DNA from: Hyphomicrobiales bacterium
GTDB lineage: Bacteria; Pseudomonadota; Alphaproteobacteria; Rhizobiales; NORP267
Length of the DNA: 64,000 bases
Assembly: GCA_021775875.1 (NCBI GenBank)
Contig: JAJFHA010000028.1
Coordinates: forward strand, 1-64,000
Reading direction: 5' to 3'
The position numbers and the translations under genes are program-made. The stretch's first letter is position 1. Each line of letters opens with the position of its first letter. Shown in pieces: positions 1 through 10,800 of this stretch. Below the pieces are notes generated by a model. The model was not told the origin of the DNA and did not search any database. It was given only the letters and a program-made list of their open reading frames with translations.

Positions 1-1067
1 TTGATTGGGGCTTCGCTGAAGCTCTTGCATTTGGCTCGTTACTGAAAAGTGGCCGTACCATTCGAATTACCGGCCAAGATGTTGAACGTGGTACCTTTTC
101 ACACCGCCATGCGGTATTGCATGGAACTCAAACCAATCAAACTTTTACTCCATTAAATCATCTGGAAGAAGGTCAGGCCAAGTTTCATGTTCACAATAGC
201 TTGTTAAGTGAATATGCAGCGCTCGGATTTGAATTTGGATATAGTTCTAAGAAAAGAGATGCCCTTGTAATTTGGGAAGCTCAGTTTGGTGATTTCGTCA
301 ACGGCGCTCAGATTATTATCGATCAGTTTATTTCTTCAAGTGAGGCCAAGTGGGGACAAACAAACTCATTGGTTCTTAATCTCCCTCATGGCTATGAAGG
401 TCAGGGACCGGAACATTCTTCCGCCCGGCTGGAGCGATATTTGCAGGCTTGTGCGGATGATAATATGCAGGTTGCCTATTGCACGTCGCCAGCCAATTAT
501 TTCCATATCCTGCGGCGGCAATTGAAACGGGAATTCCGCAAACCCCTGATTCTGATGACGCCGAAATCGATGTTACGCAACAAGCGGGCGACGTCGCGGC
601 TGGAAGAATTCGGCCCTGATAGCACCTTCCACAGAGTGTTGTGGGATGACGCCCAGGCATTGCCTGACCAAAAAATTAAACTGGTCAAGGATGAGAAAAT
701 CCGGCGGGTGATTTTATGCTCAGGCAAAGTGTATTTCGATCTCTATGAAGAGCGCGAGAAACTTGGCATCGACGATATTTATCTGATGCGGGTCGAACAA
801 TTATTCCCGTTCCCGATGAAAGCACTGGTCGGTGAGCTATCCCGCTTCGCTGACGCTGAGATGGTGTGGTGTCAGGAAGAGCCCAAAAATATGGGCGCAT
901 GGGCATTTATCCAGGATTATATGGAATGGGTGCTCAACCAGATTGGCGCCAAAAGCACACGGCTTCGCTATACCGGGCGTCATGCCTCGGCCTCAACGGC
1001 ATCAGGCTTGATGAGCCGGCATGTGAGAGAACTTGAAACATTCCTGGCGGATGCGCTTGGGGATTAA
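1..1067 (+). CDS. sucA: 2-oxoglutarate dehydrogenase E1 component, C-terminal part (truncated by window start)
   Basis: Frame 3 is open from base 3: DWGFAEALAFGSLLKSGRTIRITGQDVERGTFSHRHAVLHG...; C-terminal OGDH E1 motifs; followed by sucB. Confidence 0.95.
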   Translation, partial: DWGFAEALAFGSLLKSGRTIRITGQDVERGTFSHRHAVLHGTQTNQTFTPLNHLEEGQAKFHVHNSLLSEYAALGFEFGYSSKKRDALVIWEAQFGDFVNGAQIIIDQFISSSEAKWGQTNSLVLNLPHGYEGQGPEHSSARLERYLQACADDNMQVAYCTSPANYFHILRRQLKREFRKPLILMTPKSMLRNKRATSRLEEFGPDSTFHRVLWDDAQALPDQKIKLVKDEKIRRVILCSGKVYFDLYEEREKLGIDDIYLMRVEQLFPFPMKALVGELSRFADAEMVWCQEEPKNMGAWAFIQDYMEWVLNQIGAKSTRLRYTGRHASASTASGLMSRHVRELETFLADALGD

Positions 1068-1100
1068 TTGCGGTGAATATTTCAATGAGGATTAAAACCA

Positions 1101-2306
1101 ATGGCAGCTGAAATCCGGGTACCAACTCTCGGCGAATCGGTCACGGAAGCAACCATCGGGCAATGGTTCAAGAAACCCGGCGATGCGATCGCGGTGGATG
1201 AACCTTTGGTTGAACTCGAAACCGACAAGGTGACGGTCGAAGTACCTGCACCAAGTGCCGGGGTCATGGGCGAGATTCTTGTTGCTGAAGGTGAGACCGT
1301 TGAAGTCGGGTCCCTGCTTGGAAATTTTGAAGCGGGTGCCAGCGGTGGCACTGTGCCTGCGGCAGAAAAACCGGCGGAAGCTGCGCCAACCCCGGTGACT
1401 CCGGCCAACGGGCAAACGGGCGGTATGCCAGCCTCTCCGGCAGCGGCGCGGGTCATGACAGAAGAAGGTGTTGATCCGGCATCCGTTGCAGGGTCCGGCA
1501 AGCGCGGCCAGGTCCTGAAAGAAGACGTCATGAAGGCGCTGGAAAGTGCCACTTCAGCGGCCCCGGCTCCGGCGGCTGCCAGAGCGCCGATTAGTCAGGA
1601 TGATGAGGTGCGCGAAGAGCGGGTGCGGATGACCAAGCTGCGCCAGACTATTGCGCGCCGCCTCAAGGACGCACAAAACACCGCCGCCATGCTGACCACG
1701 TTCAACGAGGTTGACATGACCGAGGTGATGGCGCTGCGGTCTCGCTATAAAGAAATGTTTCAGGAAAAGCACGGCGTCAAACTCGGTTTCATGGGCTTGT
1801 TCGTCAAGGCGTGTGTAACCGCGCTCAAGGATGTTCCGGCGGTTAATGCTGAAATTGACGGCACCGATCTGGTCTACAAAAATTATTGCCATATCGGCGT
1901 AGCGGTCGGCACCGACAAGGGGTTGGTGGTGCCGGTTGTGCGCGACGCGGACGCTATGGGCATTGCTGAAATTGAAAAGGCGATTGGCGCACTTGGTAAA
2001 AAGGCCCGCGACGGCAAGCTGGCGCTCGCCGACATGATGGGCGGTACTTTCACCATTTCAAATGGCGGCGTTTATGGCTCGCTGATGTCGACCCCGATCC
2101 TGAATGCGCCTCAATCAGGTATTCTCGGAATGCACAAAATCCAGCAGCGCCCTGTGGCGATTGACGGCGAGATTGTTATCCGCCCGATGATGTATCTGGC
2201 ATTGTCCTACGATCACCGGGTTGTTGATGGCGAAGGCGCTGTGACCTTCCTGGTCCGGGTCAAGGAAGCGTTGGAAGATCCACAACGGCTCGTGCTGGAT
2301 CTCTAA
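1101..2306 (+). CDS. sucB: Dihydrolipoyllysine-residue succinyltransferase (E2 of 2-oxoglutarate dehydrogenase)
   Basis: N-terminal lipoyl domain ([12 protein letters not shown]), E3-binding region, catalytic C-terminus [18 protein letters not shown]. Confidence 0.96.
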   Translation: MAAEIRVPTLGESVTEATIGQWFKKPGDAIAVDEPLVELETDKVTVEVPAPSAGVMGEILVAEGETVEVGSLLGNFEAGASGGTVPAAEKPAEAAPTPVTPANGQTGGMPASPAAARVMTEEGVDPASVAGSGKRGQVLKEDVMKALESATSAAPAPAAARAPISQDDEVREERVRMTKLRQTIARRLKDAQNTAAMLTTFNEVDMTEVMALRSRYKEMFQEKHGVKLGFMGLFVKACVTALKDVPAVNAEIDGTDLVYKNYCHIGVAVGTDKGLVVPVVRDADAMGIAEIEKAIGALGKKARDGKLALADMMGGTFTISNGGVYGSLMSTPILNAPQSGILGMHKIQQRPVAIDGEIVIRPMMYLALSYDHRVVDGEGAVTFLVRVKEALEDPQRLVLDL

Positions 2307-2318
2307 TAGGGGCGAAGA

Positions 2319-2933
2319 ATGAGCATTGAGTTTTTAGTGACGGCGTTGATTGTGGTTCTTATTCCGGGAACAGGCGTTGTCTATACCGTCGCCACCGGAC
2401 TTACACAGGGCCGCCGTGAAAGTATTGCGGCTGCATTCGGCTGTACGCTTGGGATCGTTCCGGCCATCTTTGCATCCATCGTCGGGTTGGCGGCCATCCT
2501 TCACACCAGCGCCCTCTTGTTCCAGCTTTTGAAATTTGGTGGTGTGGTTTATCTGCTTTATCTGGCATGGCAGACCTTGAGAGAAACCGGACCCCTGCAA
2601 ATTTCAAACGACGGGCCACGACCGGTCAATCTCTACGCAATTGCCCGGACCGGATGTTTGATTAATGTGTTGAACCCGAAATTGTCAGCTTTCTTTCTGG
2701 CTTTTTTGCCGCAGTTTGTGGACCCAATGGCCGGATCTGTTACAGGGCAAATGGTTTTTATGAGCGGGGTTTTTATGGCCATGACCTTTGCGGTGTTTGT
2801 CGTCTATGGTGCTTTTGCAGCTTTGATTGGCGCGCGCATTTTGCAAAGTGAAACAATATTGAAGTGGATGCGTCGGACCGTTGCGGCGGCGTTTGCAGGA
2901 TTTGGATTGCGTCTGGCGTTAATCGATCGCTAG
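2319..2933 (+). CDS. LysE/RhtB family amino-acid exporter
   Basis: Hydrophobic 204 aa protein; N-terminal LIPGTGVVYTVATGLTQGRRESIAAAFGCTLGI typical of LysE/RhtB. Confidence 0.85.
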   Translation: MSIEFLVTALIVVLIPGTGVVYTVATGLTQGRRESIAAAFGCTLGIVPAIFASIVGLAAILHTSALLFQLLKFGGVVYLLYLAWQTLRETGPLQISNDGPRPVNLYAIARTGCLINVLNPKLSAFFLAFLPQFVDPMAGSVTGQMVFMSGVFMAMTFAVFVVYGAFAALIGARILQSETILKWMRRTVAAAFAGFGLRLALIDR

Positions 2934-2967
2934 TTCAGAAAAATTGCGGCGCTTTTGACGCCTGCTG

Positions 2968-4386
2968 ATGGAGGCCCTTATGGCAGATACTTATGATCTC
3001 ACAATCATCGGAACCGGACCCGGTGGTTATGTCTGCGCGATCCGCGCTGCCCAATTGGGCATGAAGGTGGCGGTTGTTGAAAAGCGCGAACATCACGGTG
3101 GCACCTGCCTGAATGTTGGCTGTATTCCATCCAAAGCGCTGTTGCATGCGTCTGAAATGTTTGAAGAAGCCGGGCATGATTTCGCGGCGCTTGGCATCAA
3201 GGTCGGCACGCCGAAACTTGATTTGAAAGCGATGATGAACCACCGCCAGGAAACGGTGGACGCCAACACGCAGGGCGTCGCGTTCCTGTTCAAGAAAAAC
3301 AAAATCACACCGATCCACGGCACCGGCAAAATCGCTGGTCCCGGCAAAGTTGAAGTGGCGCTTGCTGATGGCGGGTCTGAGACGATTGAGACCAAAAATA
3401 TTGTGATCGCGACCGGCTCCGATGTGGCTCAGTTGCCGGGCATCGAAATTGACGAAAAAACGATCCTGTCATCAACCGGCGCACTTGAACTTGGCAAGGT
3501 GCCTGAAACCCTCGTTGTGGTTGGTGCCGGGGTGATAGGGCTTGAACTTGGTTCGGTGTGGCGTCGGCTTGGATCAAAAGTAATCGTGGTCGAATTTCTT
3601 GATCGCATCCTGCCAGGCATGGATGCCGAGACCGCAAAAACATTTATGCGGTCGCAGAAAAAACAGGGCATGGAATTCAAGCTTGGCAAAAAAGTCACCG
3701 GTGCCACCAAAAAAGGCAAGGGACTGGAAATTTCCGTTGAACCTGCTGCAGGTGGTGATGCGGAGACAATTTCCGCCGATGCGATGTTGGTGGCGATCGG
3801 GCGCATTCCTTATACCACCGGGCTCGGACTTGAAGAGGCCGGGGTGGAGCTGGATGAGCGCAAGCGCGTCAAAATCGACAATCACTACGCTACCAATGTG
3901 GCCGGGATTTATGCCATCGGCGATGTGGTGGTGGGTCCGATGCTGGCCCATAAAGCCGAAGATGAAGGCATGGCGCTGGCTGAATTGCTGGTGGGCAAGG
4001 CAGGCCATGTAAATTACGATGTGATCCCCGGCGTTGTTTACACCATGCCGGAAGTGGCGGTTGTCGGCAAAACCGAAGAAGAATTAAAAGATGCGGGCAT
4101 CGCCTATAAGGTTGGCAAATTTCCGCTTACCGCCAATGGTCGGGCGCGTGCCATGCGCAAGACAGATGGCCAGATCAAAATCCTGGCCGATGCCAAGACC
4201 GATCGGGTGCTTGGCGTCCACATGATAGGCGCTTCAGTTGGTGAGATGATCCACGAAGTAGCTGTCCTGATGGAATTTGGCGGGTCGGCGGAAGATCTGG
4301 TTAGAACCTGCCACGCCCATCCGACCATGTCGGAAGCCGTGCGCGAAGCTGCGATGGCGGTCGATAAACGCACGATCCATATGTAA
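2968..4386 (+). CDS. lpdA: Dihydrolipoyl dehydrogenase (E3); start may be ATG at about 2980
   Basis: FAD motif [37 protein letters not shown] redox disulfide, C-terminal [15 protein letters not shown]. Confidence 0.96.
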   Translation: MEALMADTYDLTIIGTGPGGYVCAIRAAQLGMKVAVVEKREHHGGTCLNVGCIPSKALLHASEMFEEAGHDFAALGIKVGTPKLDLKAMMNHRQETVDANTQGVAFLFKKNKITPIHGTGKIAGPGKVEVALADGGSETIETKNIVIATGSDVAQLPGIEIDEKTILSSTGALELGKVPETLVVVGAGVIGLELGSVWRRLGSKVIVVEFLDRILPGMDAETAKTFMRSQKKQGMEFKLGKKVTGATKKGKGLEISVEPAAGGDAETISADAMLVAIGRIPYTTGLGLEEAGVELDERKRVKIDNHYATNVAGIYAIGDVVVGPMLAHKAEDEGMALAELLVGKAGHVNYDVIPGVVYTMPEVAVVGKTEEELKDAGIAYKVGKFPLTANGRARAMRKTDGQIKILADAKTDRVLGVHMIGASVGEMIHEVAVLMEFGGSAEDLVRTCHAHPTMSEAVREAAMAVDKRTIHM

Positions 4387-4411
4387 GGCGCAAAACGCCG
4401 CACTTCCTGAA

Positions 4412-4437
4412 CTGTTTCTGCTATCCAGCAGAAACAG
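4412..4437. terminator. Perfect stem-loop between convergent lpdA and xerC
   Basis: CTGTTTCTGCT-atcc-AGCAGAAACAG, 11-bp perfect stem. Confidence 0.6.
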
Positions 4438-4484
4438 ACGGCCACAATCGTGGCCCGGCGCTGATACGCCGCGAGCGAATTAAA

Positions 4485-5441
4485 TCACGCGCGTGGATGG
4501 GCCTTTTCGTAAACCGCCATAATCCGGTCCTGATCAACTTCGGTATAGATCTGGGTTGTGGACAGGCTGGCATGGCCCAGCAATTCCTGGATGGTGCGCA
4601 GATCACCGCCACCGCTCAACAGGTGAGTGGCGAAAGAATGGCGCAGGGCATGGGGCGTTGCGCTATCCGGCAGGCCCAATGCGCCCCGCAGCCGCTCGAT
4701 TGCCAACTGGATGATACGGGCGTTAAGGCGACCGCCTTTGACCCCGATAAACAAAGGCTCCCCCGGTTCAAGCGGCCAGGGTGCCAGTTTCAAATAATCA
4801 TCGATGGCTTGAATGACGTTTGGCAAAATCGGTACCAAACGGGTTTTGCCGCCCTTGCCGGTGATCCGTAAAACATGATCCCGCCTTGCCGTTTTGGCGT
4901 CCTCAAAATTGAGCGACAGGGCTTCGGAAATACGAAGGCCGCTGCCATACAGCAATCCGATGACTGCGGTATCGCGTGCCGCGACCCAGGGTTCCGCCGC
5001 TTGTCCCTTATGGGTGTCGAGCGATGCTAGCGTGCAGGCTTTTTCCGGGGTCAGGGGTTTGGGGACGCCGTGGGCTATTTTTGGCGCACGGAGCGCAGAA
5101 ATAGCGGCGCTGTCTGCCAGATTTCGGCGTTCCAGAAACCGGTAAAACGAGCGGATCGAAGAAAGGTTTCTAGCCAGGCTCCGGCTGGAGGTTCCGGCAC
5201 GTCGCCGGTTGGCGAGCCATGAGCGGAAATCCACCGGGCGTAAGTTGGCGATATCCTTGAGCGAAGCCGGGCCACCCAGATGATCGGCCATGATGTTGAG
5301 AAATTGTGACAGGTCGCGGCGATAGGCAACAAGGGTGGCGTCGGCGAGGCGTTTAATCTGGGTCAGCGACCGGAGCCAGTCTTCACCAGCCTGCACCAGA
5401 TCGGGCATTCCACAGAATTCTTTTTCTCGTTGGTCTGCCAT
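4485..5441 (-). CDS. xerC: Tyrosine recombinase XerC
   Basis: Phage-integrase fold; LYGSGLRISEAL, HALRHSFATHLLSGGGDLRTIQELLGHASLSTTQIYTEV. Confidence 0.92.
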   Translation of the reverse strand: MADQREKEFCGMPDLVQAGEDWLRSLTQIKRLADATLVAYRRDLSQFLNIMADHLGGPASLKDIANLRPVDFRSWLANRRRAGTSSRSLARNLSSIRSFYRFLERRNLADSAAISALRAPKIAHGVPKPLTPEKACTLASLDTHKGQAAEPWVAARDTAVIGLLYGSGLRISEALSLNFEDAKTARRDHVLRITGKGGKTRLVPILPNVIQAIDDYLKLAPWPLEPGEPLFIGVKGGRLNARIIQLAIERLRGALGLPDSATPHALRHSFATHLLSGGGDLRTIQELLGHASLSTTQIYTEVDQDRIMAVYEKAHPRA

Positions 5442-5448
5442 TCAGCCT

Positions 5449-6105
5449 CTATAAAATCGATTGCCCGGTCTTTGCCCAATCCTGCAGGAAGGCTTCCAGA
5501 CCCTTGTCGGTCAGGGGATGCCTGACCAGACCCTTGATCACGTCAGGCGGGATGGTTGCCACATCAGCGCCAGCGATTGCCGCCATCCGCACATGGTTGG
5601 CACCGCGCACGGAGGCCGCAAGGATTTCGGTTTTGAGGCCTGGGTAATTGTCATAGATTACCCGGATATCATGGATAAGTTCCATGCCATCAAGTGCGAT
5701 ATCATCAAGACGCCCGATAAACGGAGAGATGAAGGTCGCGCCTGCTTTTGCAGCCAGTAAAGCCTGATTGGCACTAAAGCACAGGGTCACGTTGACCATT
5801 GTATCTTCCGCCGCAAGGGTTTTGCAGGCAATTAATCCGTCCCAGGTGAGGGGAACTTTAATTGCAACATTGGATGCGATTTTTGCGAGTTCACGGCCTT
5901 CGGCGATCATCTGGTTGGCTTCGGTCGCAGCTACCTCGGCGCTGACCGGGCCATCCACGATTTTACAAATTTCGGCGATGACTTCCTTGAAGTCCCGGCC
6001 CGATTTGGCAATGATCGAGGGGTTGGTTGTGACACCATCGACCAGACCTGTCGGGACAAGCTCATCAATCGCGGCAATGTCTGCGGTATCGGCAAAAAAT
6101 TTCAT
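5449..6105 (-). CDS. fsa: Fructose-6-phosphate aldolase / transaldolase (TalC/FSA type)
   Basis: [36 protein letters not shown]...; 218 aa. Confidence 0.93.
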   Translation of the reverse strand: MKFFADTADIAAIDELVPTGLVDGVTTNPSIIAKSGRDFKEVIAEICKIVDGPVSAEVAATEANQMIAEGRELAKIASNVAIKVPLTWDGLIACKTLAAEDTMVNVTLCFSANQALLAAKAGATFISPFIGRLDDIALDGMELIHDIRVIYDNYPGLKTEILAASVRGANHVRMAAIAGADVATIPPDVIKGLVRHPLTDKGLEAFLQDWAKTGQSIL

Positions 6106-6206
6106 GGCAAAATCCCGGTTTTTTCATTCGTTCAATCAGAACGGTTGCCTATTGAAGCTATCTCACGCAATCCTTCCAATTCGATTAAAGACTGATTGGC
6201 CAAATC

Positions 6207-8420
6207 ATGCCTGAAAGCAAGCCCCCGGGAACAGAGATATTCGTCTCGGTCCTCCTGCCGCTCGCGGTGGAAGGGGCTTATTCCTATTTGTTGAACGCAG
6301 AAACCGGCAATTTGGCGCGAGGTAATTTCGTCCAGGTGCCGCTTGGAACGCGCGAATATGTGGGCGTGGTGTGGGATGCATCAGCGCCGCGACCAGATGT
6401 TGTGTCCGCAAAACTACGCGCCATAAAGACACGCCTCGACGTCCCGCCGCTGCCTTTGGCACAACTGGATTTTCTCGATGCTGTAGCGCGTTACAATCTG
6501 GCGCAGCCCGGTATGATTTTGCGCATGATGCTGTCGGTCGAGGAGGCGCTATATCCAGCACCACCGCGCAAAGGTGTGCAGCTTGGTTCGGTGACAGCTG
6601 ACAATTTACCTGAAGCGTTTCGGTTGACGGCTGCCCGTTCGCGCGTATTGGCGGCGGCTGAAGGTGGCCTTGGCTGGAACAAGGCGGCGTTGGCCAGCGA
6701 AGCCGGGGTTAGTGTTGGCGTCATTGACGGACTGGTATCAGCCGGGTTGCTGGAAGATGTTGACCTGCCGGTCGGGACCAATGTCCCGGCACCGGACCCG
6801 GCGCATCATAAGGTGGATTTGACTGCGGCGCAGGCGGAAGCAGCCGCCAAACTGCGCACCGCGATTGGTGCCGGATATTCTGCAACCCTGATCGACGGCG
6901 TGACGGGCTCGGGCAAAACGGAAGTTTATTTTGAAGCCATTGCAACTATTCTCGAAGCTGGCCAACAGGCGCTGGTGTTATTGCCGGAAATTGCCCTGAC
7001 TGCGCAATTTCTGAACCGGTTCGAAAAACGGTTCGGGGTGAAGCCAACCGAATGGCATAGCGATCTGACGCCCGCGACCCGGCGCGATATCTGGCGCAAC
7101 GTCCATCGCGGCGAAGTGCGCGTTGTGGTTGGTGCGCGCTCGGCTCTGTTTCTGCCCTTTGCTGAACTTGGCCTGATCATCGTCGATGAAGAGCATGATC
7201 CGGCTTACAAACAGGTCGACCGCGTGTCCTACCACGCTCGTGATATGGCCGTGCTCAGGGGTTTTTTGGGCAAATTCCCGATTGTGCTGGCGTCTGCCAC
7301 GCCGTCGATAGAAACCCGGGTTAATGTAGATCGGGGCAAATATGCCAGTGTCCATTTGCCGAGCCGGTTTGGCGGTCAGCCATTTCCGGATATACGGCTC
7401 ATTGATTTGCGTGAAAATCCGCCGGAGCGGGGCCAATGGATTGCGCCGCCATTGGTGGAAGCGATGACAAAGGTGCTGGCGGCGGGTCGGCAATCTTTGT
7501 TGTTTTTGAACAGGCGTGGTTACGCACCTCTGACACTTTGTCGCAAATGTGGCCACAGGTTTGTCTGTCCGGATTGTTCAAGCTGGCTGGTCGCTCACCG
7601 GTTCCAAAAAAAATTGCAATGCCATCATTGCGGCCTGACGATCCCTGAACCCCGGCTTTGCCCGTCATGCGACCATGAAGATACGCTGGTTGCCTGTGGG
7701 CCGGGGGTTGAGCGAATCATGGAAGAAGTGACGCAGAGATTTCCGGACGCACGCACAATTATCCTCTCCAGCGATCTGGTGGGGAGCGCTGCTGATATGC
7801 GCGAAAAATTTGAAGGTATCGCAAATGGCGCTTTCGACATCATTGTCGGGACCCAGTTGATCGCCAAGGGGCATCATTTCCCGAACCTGAACCTTGTTGG
7901 TGTCATCGACGCTGATCTTGGTCTTGGTCATGGGGATTTGCGCGCCAGTGAGCGAACCTTTCAATTATTGCACCAGGTTGTCGGGCGGGCCGGGCGCGAG
8001 TCTGAGCCTGGAATTGGCTATCTCCAGACCCATATGACCGAGCATCCGGTTATGCAGGCGCTGGCGGCTGGCGACGGGGACGGGTTCTATGCCCAGGAAA
8101 TTTCAGCCCGGGAACGCACTGCCATGCCCCCATTTGGGCGGTTGGCGGGGTTATTGCTGACGGGGCGCGAGCGATACCAGGTTGAAGATCAGGCACGACG
8201 TCTGGCCGCGACCGCGCCGCGCCAGGACGGTGTGCGGGTTTTGGGGCCGGCCGAAGCGCCGATCGGGATGGTGCGCGGCCGCCACAGATTCAGGCTTTTG
8301 GTCAAGGCGCGACTGGATTTTGACCTGCAAACTTATTTGCGGCATTGGTTCTCTGTATGCGGGCCGATGCGGGGCGGTGTGAGGCTTTCGGTCGATGTTG
8401 ATCCACAAAGTTTTCTTTGA
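6207..8420 (+). CDS. priA: Primosomal protein N' (replication restart helicase PriA)
   Basis: Walker A GVTGSGKTEVY, DEEH box, zinc-binding cysteine clusters CRKCGHRFVCPDCSSWL...CHHCG, C-terminal PriA region. Confidence 0.95.
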   Translation: MPESKPPGTEIFVSVLLPLAVEGAYSYLLNAETGNLARGNFVQVPLGTREYVGVVWDASAPRPDVVSAKLRAIKTRLDVPPLPLAQLDFLDAVARYNLAQPGMILRMMLSVEEALYPAPPRKGVQLGSVTADNLPEAFRLTAARSRVLAAAEGGLGWNKAALASEAGVSVGVIDGLVSAGLLEDVDLPVGTNVPAPDPAHHKVDLTAAQAEAAAKLRTAIGAGYSATLIDGVTGSGKTEVYFEAIATILEAGQQALVLLPEIALTAQFLNRFEKRFGVKPTEWHSDLTPATRRDIWRNVHRGEVRVVVGARSALFLPFAELGLIIVDEEHDPAYKQVDRVSYHARDMAVLRGFLGKFPIVLASATPSIETRVNVDRGKYASVHLPSRFGGQPFPDIRLIDLRENPPERGQWIAPPLVEAMTKVLAAGRQSLLFLNRRGYAPLTLCRKCGHRFVCPDCSSWLVAHRFQKKLQCHHCGLTIPEPRLCPSCDHEDTLVACGPGVERIMEEVTQRFPDARTIILSSDLVGSAADMREKFEGIANGAFDIIVGTQLIAKGHHFPNLNLVGVIDADLGLGHGDLRASERTFQLLHQVVGRAGRESEPGIGYLQTHMTEHPVMQALAAGDGDGFYAQEISARERTAMPPFGRLAGLLLTGRERYQVEDQARRLAATAPRQDGVRVLGPAEAPIGMVRGRHRFRLLVKARLDFDLQTYLRHWFSVCGPMRGGVRLSVDVDPQSFL

Positions 8421-8506
8421 GTAGCCGCTCACAAAATCTGTGCCAATTTTGGCTAATTTCAACCGTTAAAAAATTTCTGGTAAAATCGGGTGACTAATCG
8501 GATGAC

Positions 8507-8532
8507 CATGTTGCAAGGAGGGGGGCAACATG
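8507..8532 (+). promoter_or_regulatory. Hairpin with Shine-Dalgarno-like loop upstream of atp operon
   Basis: CATGTTGC-aaggaggggg-GCAACATG, 8-bp perfect stem; AAGGAGG lies in the loop and an ATG in the 3' arm. Confidence 0.5.
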
Positions 8533-8607
8533 CTAGATGATGCGCGGTTTTCAGGGGCAACTGAATTCAATCATATTTCAGATAGGCCTCGGGATATCCA
8601 AGCCTGA
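8530..8607 (+). CDS. Candidate 25-aa leader peptide upstream of atpH (MLDDARFSGATEFNHISDRPRDIQA)
   Basis: ATG about 8 nt after AAGGAGG; ends TGA at 8605-8607; no homology known to me. Confidence 0.3.
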   Translation: MLDDARFSGATEFNHISDRPRDIQA

Positions 8608-8677
8608 ATATGATAGGGATTGGCAGGACACCGCAACGGTGCTGTAATTGTCCCGGAACGCGTCAGAGGGTATTTTT

Positions 8678-9238
8678 TTGGCTGGTAATCAATCCGAAAT
8701 TTCCGGAATTTCCGGGCGCTATGCCAGCGCTCTGTTTGCGCTTGCGCTTGAAGGCAAGGCTGTCGACAGGGTGTTGAAGGATCTGGAAGGCTTTGGTGCC
8801 ATGCTGGAAGGAAGCGCTGATCTGCAGCGGCTGGTCTCCAGCCCGATATTTTCTGCTGAACAACAGGTTGATGCGATTGCCGTATTGCTGAAAAAAGCCA
8901 AGATCTCCGGGCTGACCGCAAATTTCCTTGGGCTTGTTGCCCGGAACCGCCGGTTGTTTGCAGTTGCCGGCATGATCAAGGCGTTCCAGGGTCTGGTTGC
9001 TGATCATCGCGGTGAGGTGACGGCTGAGGTTACCACTGCTGCCAAATTGACCGCAGCCCAGTTGAAATCGCTCCAGAGCACATTGAATTCCGCTATTGGC
9101 AAGAAAGTGCAAATTGCCCAAGCTGTTGACGCATCGGTTCTTGGTGGCATGGTCGTGAAAGTCGGTAGCCGCATGATCGATACGTCACTGCGTACAAAAC
9201 TCAATACATTGAAAATTGCTATGAAAGAGGTCGGTTGA
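8678..9238 (+). CDS. atpH: ATP synthase F1 delta subunit (TTG start at 8678 preferred over the 8648 start in the ORF track)
   Basis: [18 protein letters not shown]-terminal [25 protein letters not shown]-like agaggg before TTG 8678; first gene of atpHAGDC. Confidence 0.92.
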   Translation: MAGNQSEISGISGRYASALFALALEGKAVDRVLKDLEGFGAMLEGSADLQRLVSSPIFSAEQQVDAIAVLLKKAKISGLTANFLGLVARNRRLFAVAGMIKAFQGLVADHRGEVTAEVTTAAKLTAAQLKSLQSTLNSAIGKKVQIAQAVDASVLGGMVVKVGSRMIDTSLRTKLNTLKIAMKEVG

Positions 9239-10767
9239 TGAATATCCGCGCCGCAGAAATTTCCTCGATCCTAAAGGGTCAGATCAAGAATTTTGGCAAG
9301 GAAGCCGCAATATCCGAAGTGGGCCAGGTGCTCTCGGTTGGCGACGGTATTGCCCGCGTTTACGGGCTGGACAATGTCCAGGCTGGTGAAATGGTCGAAT
9401 TTCCCGGTGGTATCCGGGGGATGGCGCTGAACCTTGAAACCGACAATGTCGGGGTCGTGATCTTCGGTTCCGATCAGCACATTCGCGAAGGTGATACGGT
9501 CAAGCGGACCGGTGCCATTGTGGAAGTGCCGGTTGGCAAAGAGCTTCTTGGTCGGGTGGTTGATGGTCTTGGCAATCCGATCGACGGCAAGGGTCCGATC
9601 AAAGCCAAGAAGAAAGCCCGTGTGGATGTGAAAGCGCCGGGCATTATCCCGCGTAAATCCGTGCATGAACCGATGTCGACAGGTCTGAAAGCTATCGATG
9701 CGCTAATCCCGGTTGGCCGTGGCCAGCGCGAATTGGTGATCGGTGACCGACAGACCGGCAAGACCGCGATTATTCTGGATACGTTCCTCAACCAGAAAAC
9801 GATCAACGCATCCGATAATGAAGACGAAAAGCTGTATTGCATCTATGTGGCGATCGGGCAGAAGCGCTCAACCGTTGCGCAGTTTGTGAAAGTGCTGGAA
9901 GAGCAGGGCGCCATGGAATATTCCATCGTTGTTGCGGCCACCGCTTCCGAGCCTGCGCCGATGCAGTACCTGGCTCCATTTACCGGTTGTGCCATGGGCG
10001 AATATTTCCGCGATAACGGCATGCATGCGGTGATTGCGTATGACGATTTGTCGAAACAGGCTGTTGCATATCGCCAGATGTCCCTGTTGCTGCGTCGTCC
10101 GCCCGGACGTGAAGCTTATCCGGGTGATGTGTTCTATCTCCATTCACGCCTTCTGGAACGCTCCGCCAAAATGAACGAGGATAACGGCGGCGGATCGCTG
10201 ACTGCCCTGCCAGTGATCGAAACACAGGCCAATGATGTGTCGGCCTATATTCCGACAAACGTGATTTCGATTACGGACGGACAGATTTTCCTTGAAACCG
10301 ACTTGTTCTATCAGGGTATTCGCCCGGCATTGAATGTGGGCCTTTCGGTGTCCCGCGTTGGTTCGGCCGCACAGGTGAAAGCCATGAAACAGGTTGCCGG
10401 TAGTATCAAGGGCGAATTAGCCCAGTACCGCGAAATGGCAGCCTTTGCCCAGTTCGGTTCTGATCTTGATGCCTCAACCCAGCGCCTGCTTAATCGTGGT
10501 GCGCGGTTGACCGAGCTGCTCAAGCAGCCGCAATTCTCACCGCTCCAGACTGAAGAACAGGTGGTAGTGATTTTTGCTGGTGTGAACGGCTATCTGGACG
10601 GATTGGAAGTATCCGATGTTGGCCGGTTTGAAGCTGAATTATTGCGCAGCATGCGCGACAAGCACAACGATGTTCTGAAAACGATCCGCAGCGAGAAGGC
10701 GGTCTCGGACAAAACGTCAGACAAGCTCAAGAAAATCCTTGATGGTTTCGCCAAAGCGTTTGCCTAA
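9235..10767 (+). CDS. atpA: ATP synthase F1 alpha subunit
   Basis: [19 protein letters not shown], overall AtpA sequence. Confidence 0.98.
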   Translation: MMNIRAAEISSILKGQIKNFGKEAAISEVGQVLSVGDGIARVYGLDNVQAGEMVEFPGGIRGMALNLETDNVGVVIFGSDQHIREGDTVKRTGAIVEVPVGKELLGRVVDGLGNPIDGKGPIKAKKKARVDVKAPGIIPRKSVHEPMSTGLKAIDALIPVGRGQRELVIGDRQTGKTAIILDTFLNQKTINASDNEDEKLYCIYVAIGQKRSTVAQFVKVLEEQGAMEYSIVVAATASEPAPMQYLAPFTGCAMGEYFRDNGMHAVIAYDDLSKQAVAYRQMSLLLRRPPGREAYPGDVFYLHSRLLERSAKMNEDNGGGSLTALPVIETQANDVSAYIPTNVISITDGQIFLETDLFYQGIRPALNVGLSVSRVGSAAQVKAMKQVAGSIKGELAQYREMAAFAQFGSDLDASTQRLLNRGARLTELLKQPQFSPLQTEEQVVVIFAGVNGYLDGLEVSDVGRFEAELLRSMRDKHNDVLKTIRSEKAVSDKTSDKLKKILDGFAKAFA

Positions 10768-10800
10768 AACCAGAATTAATAGAGACGGGAAACCGGCCGG

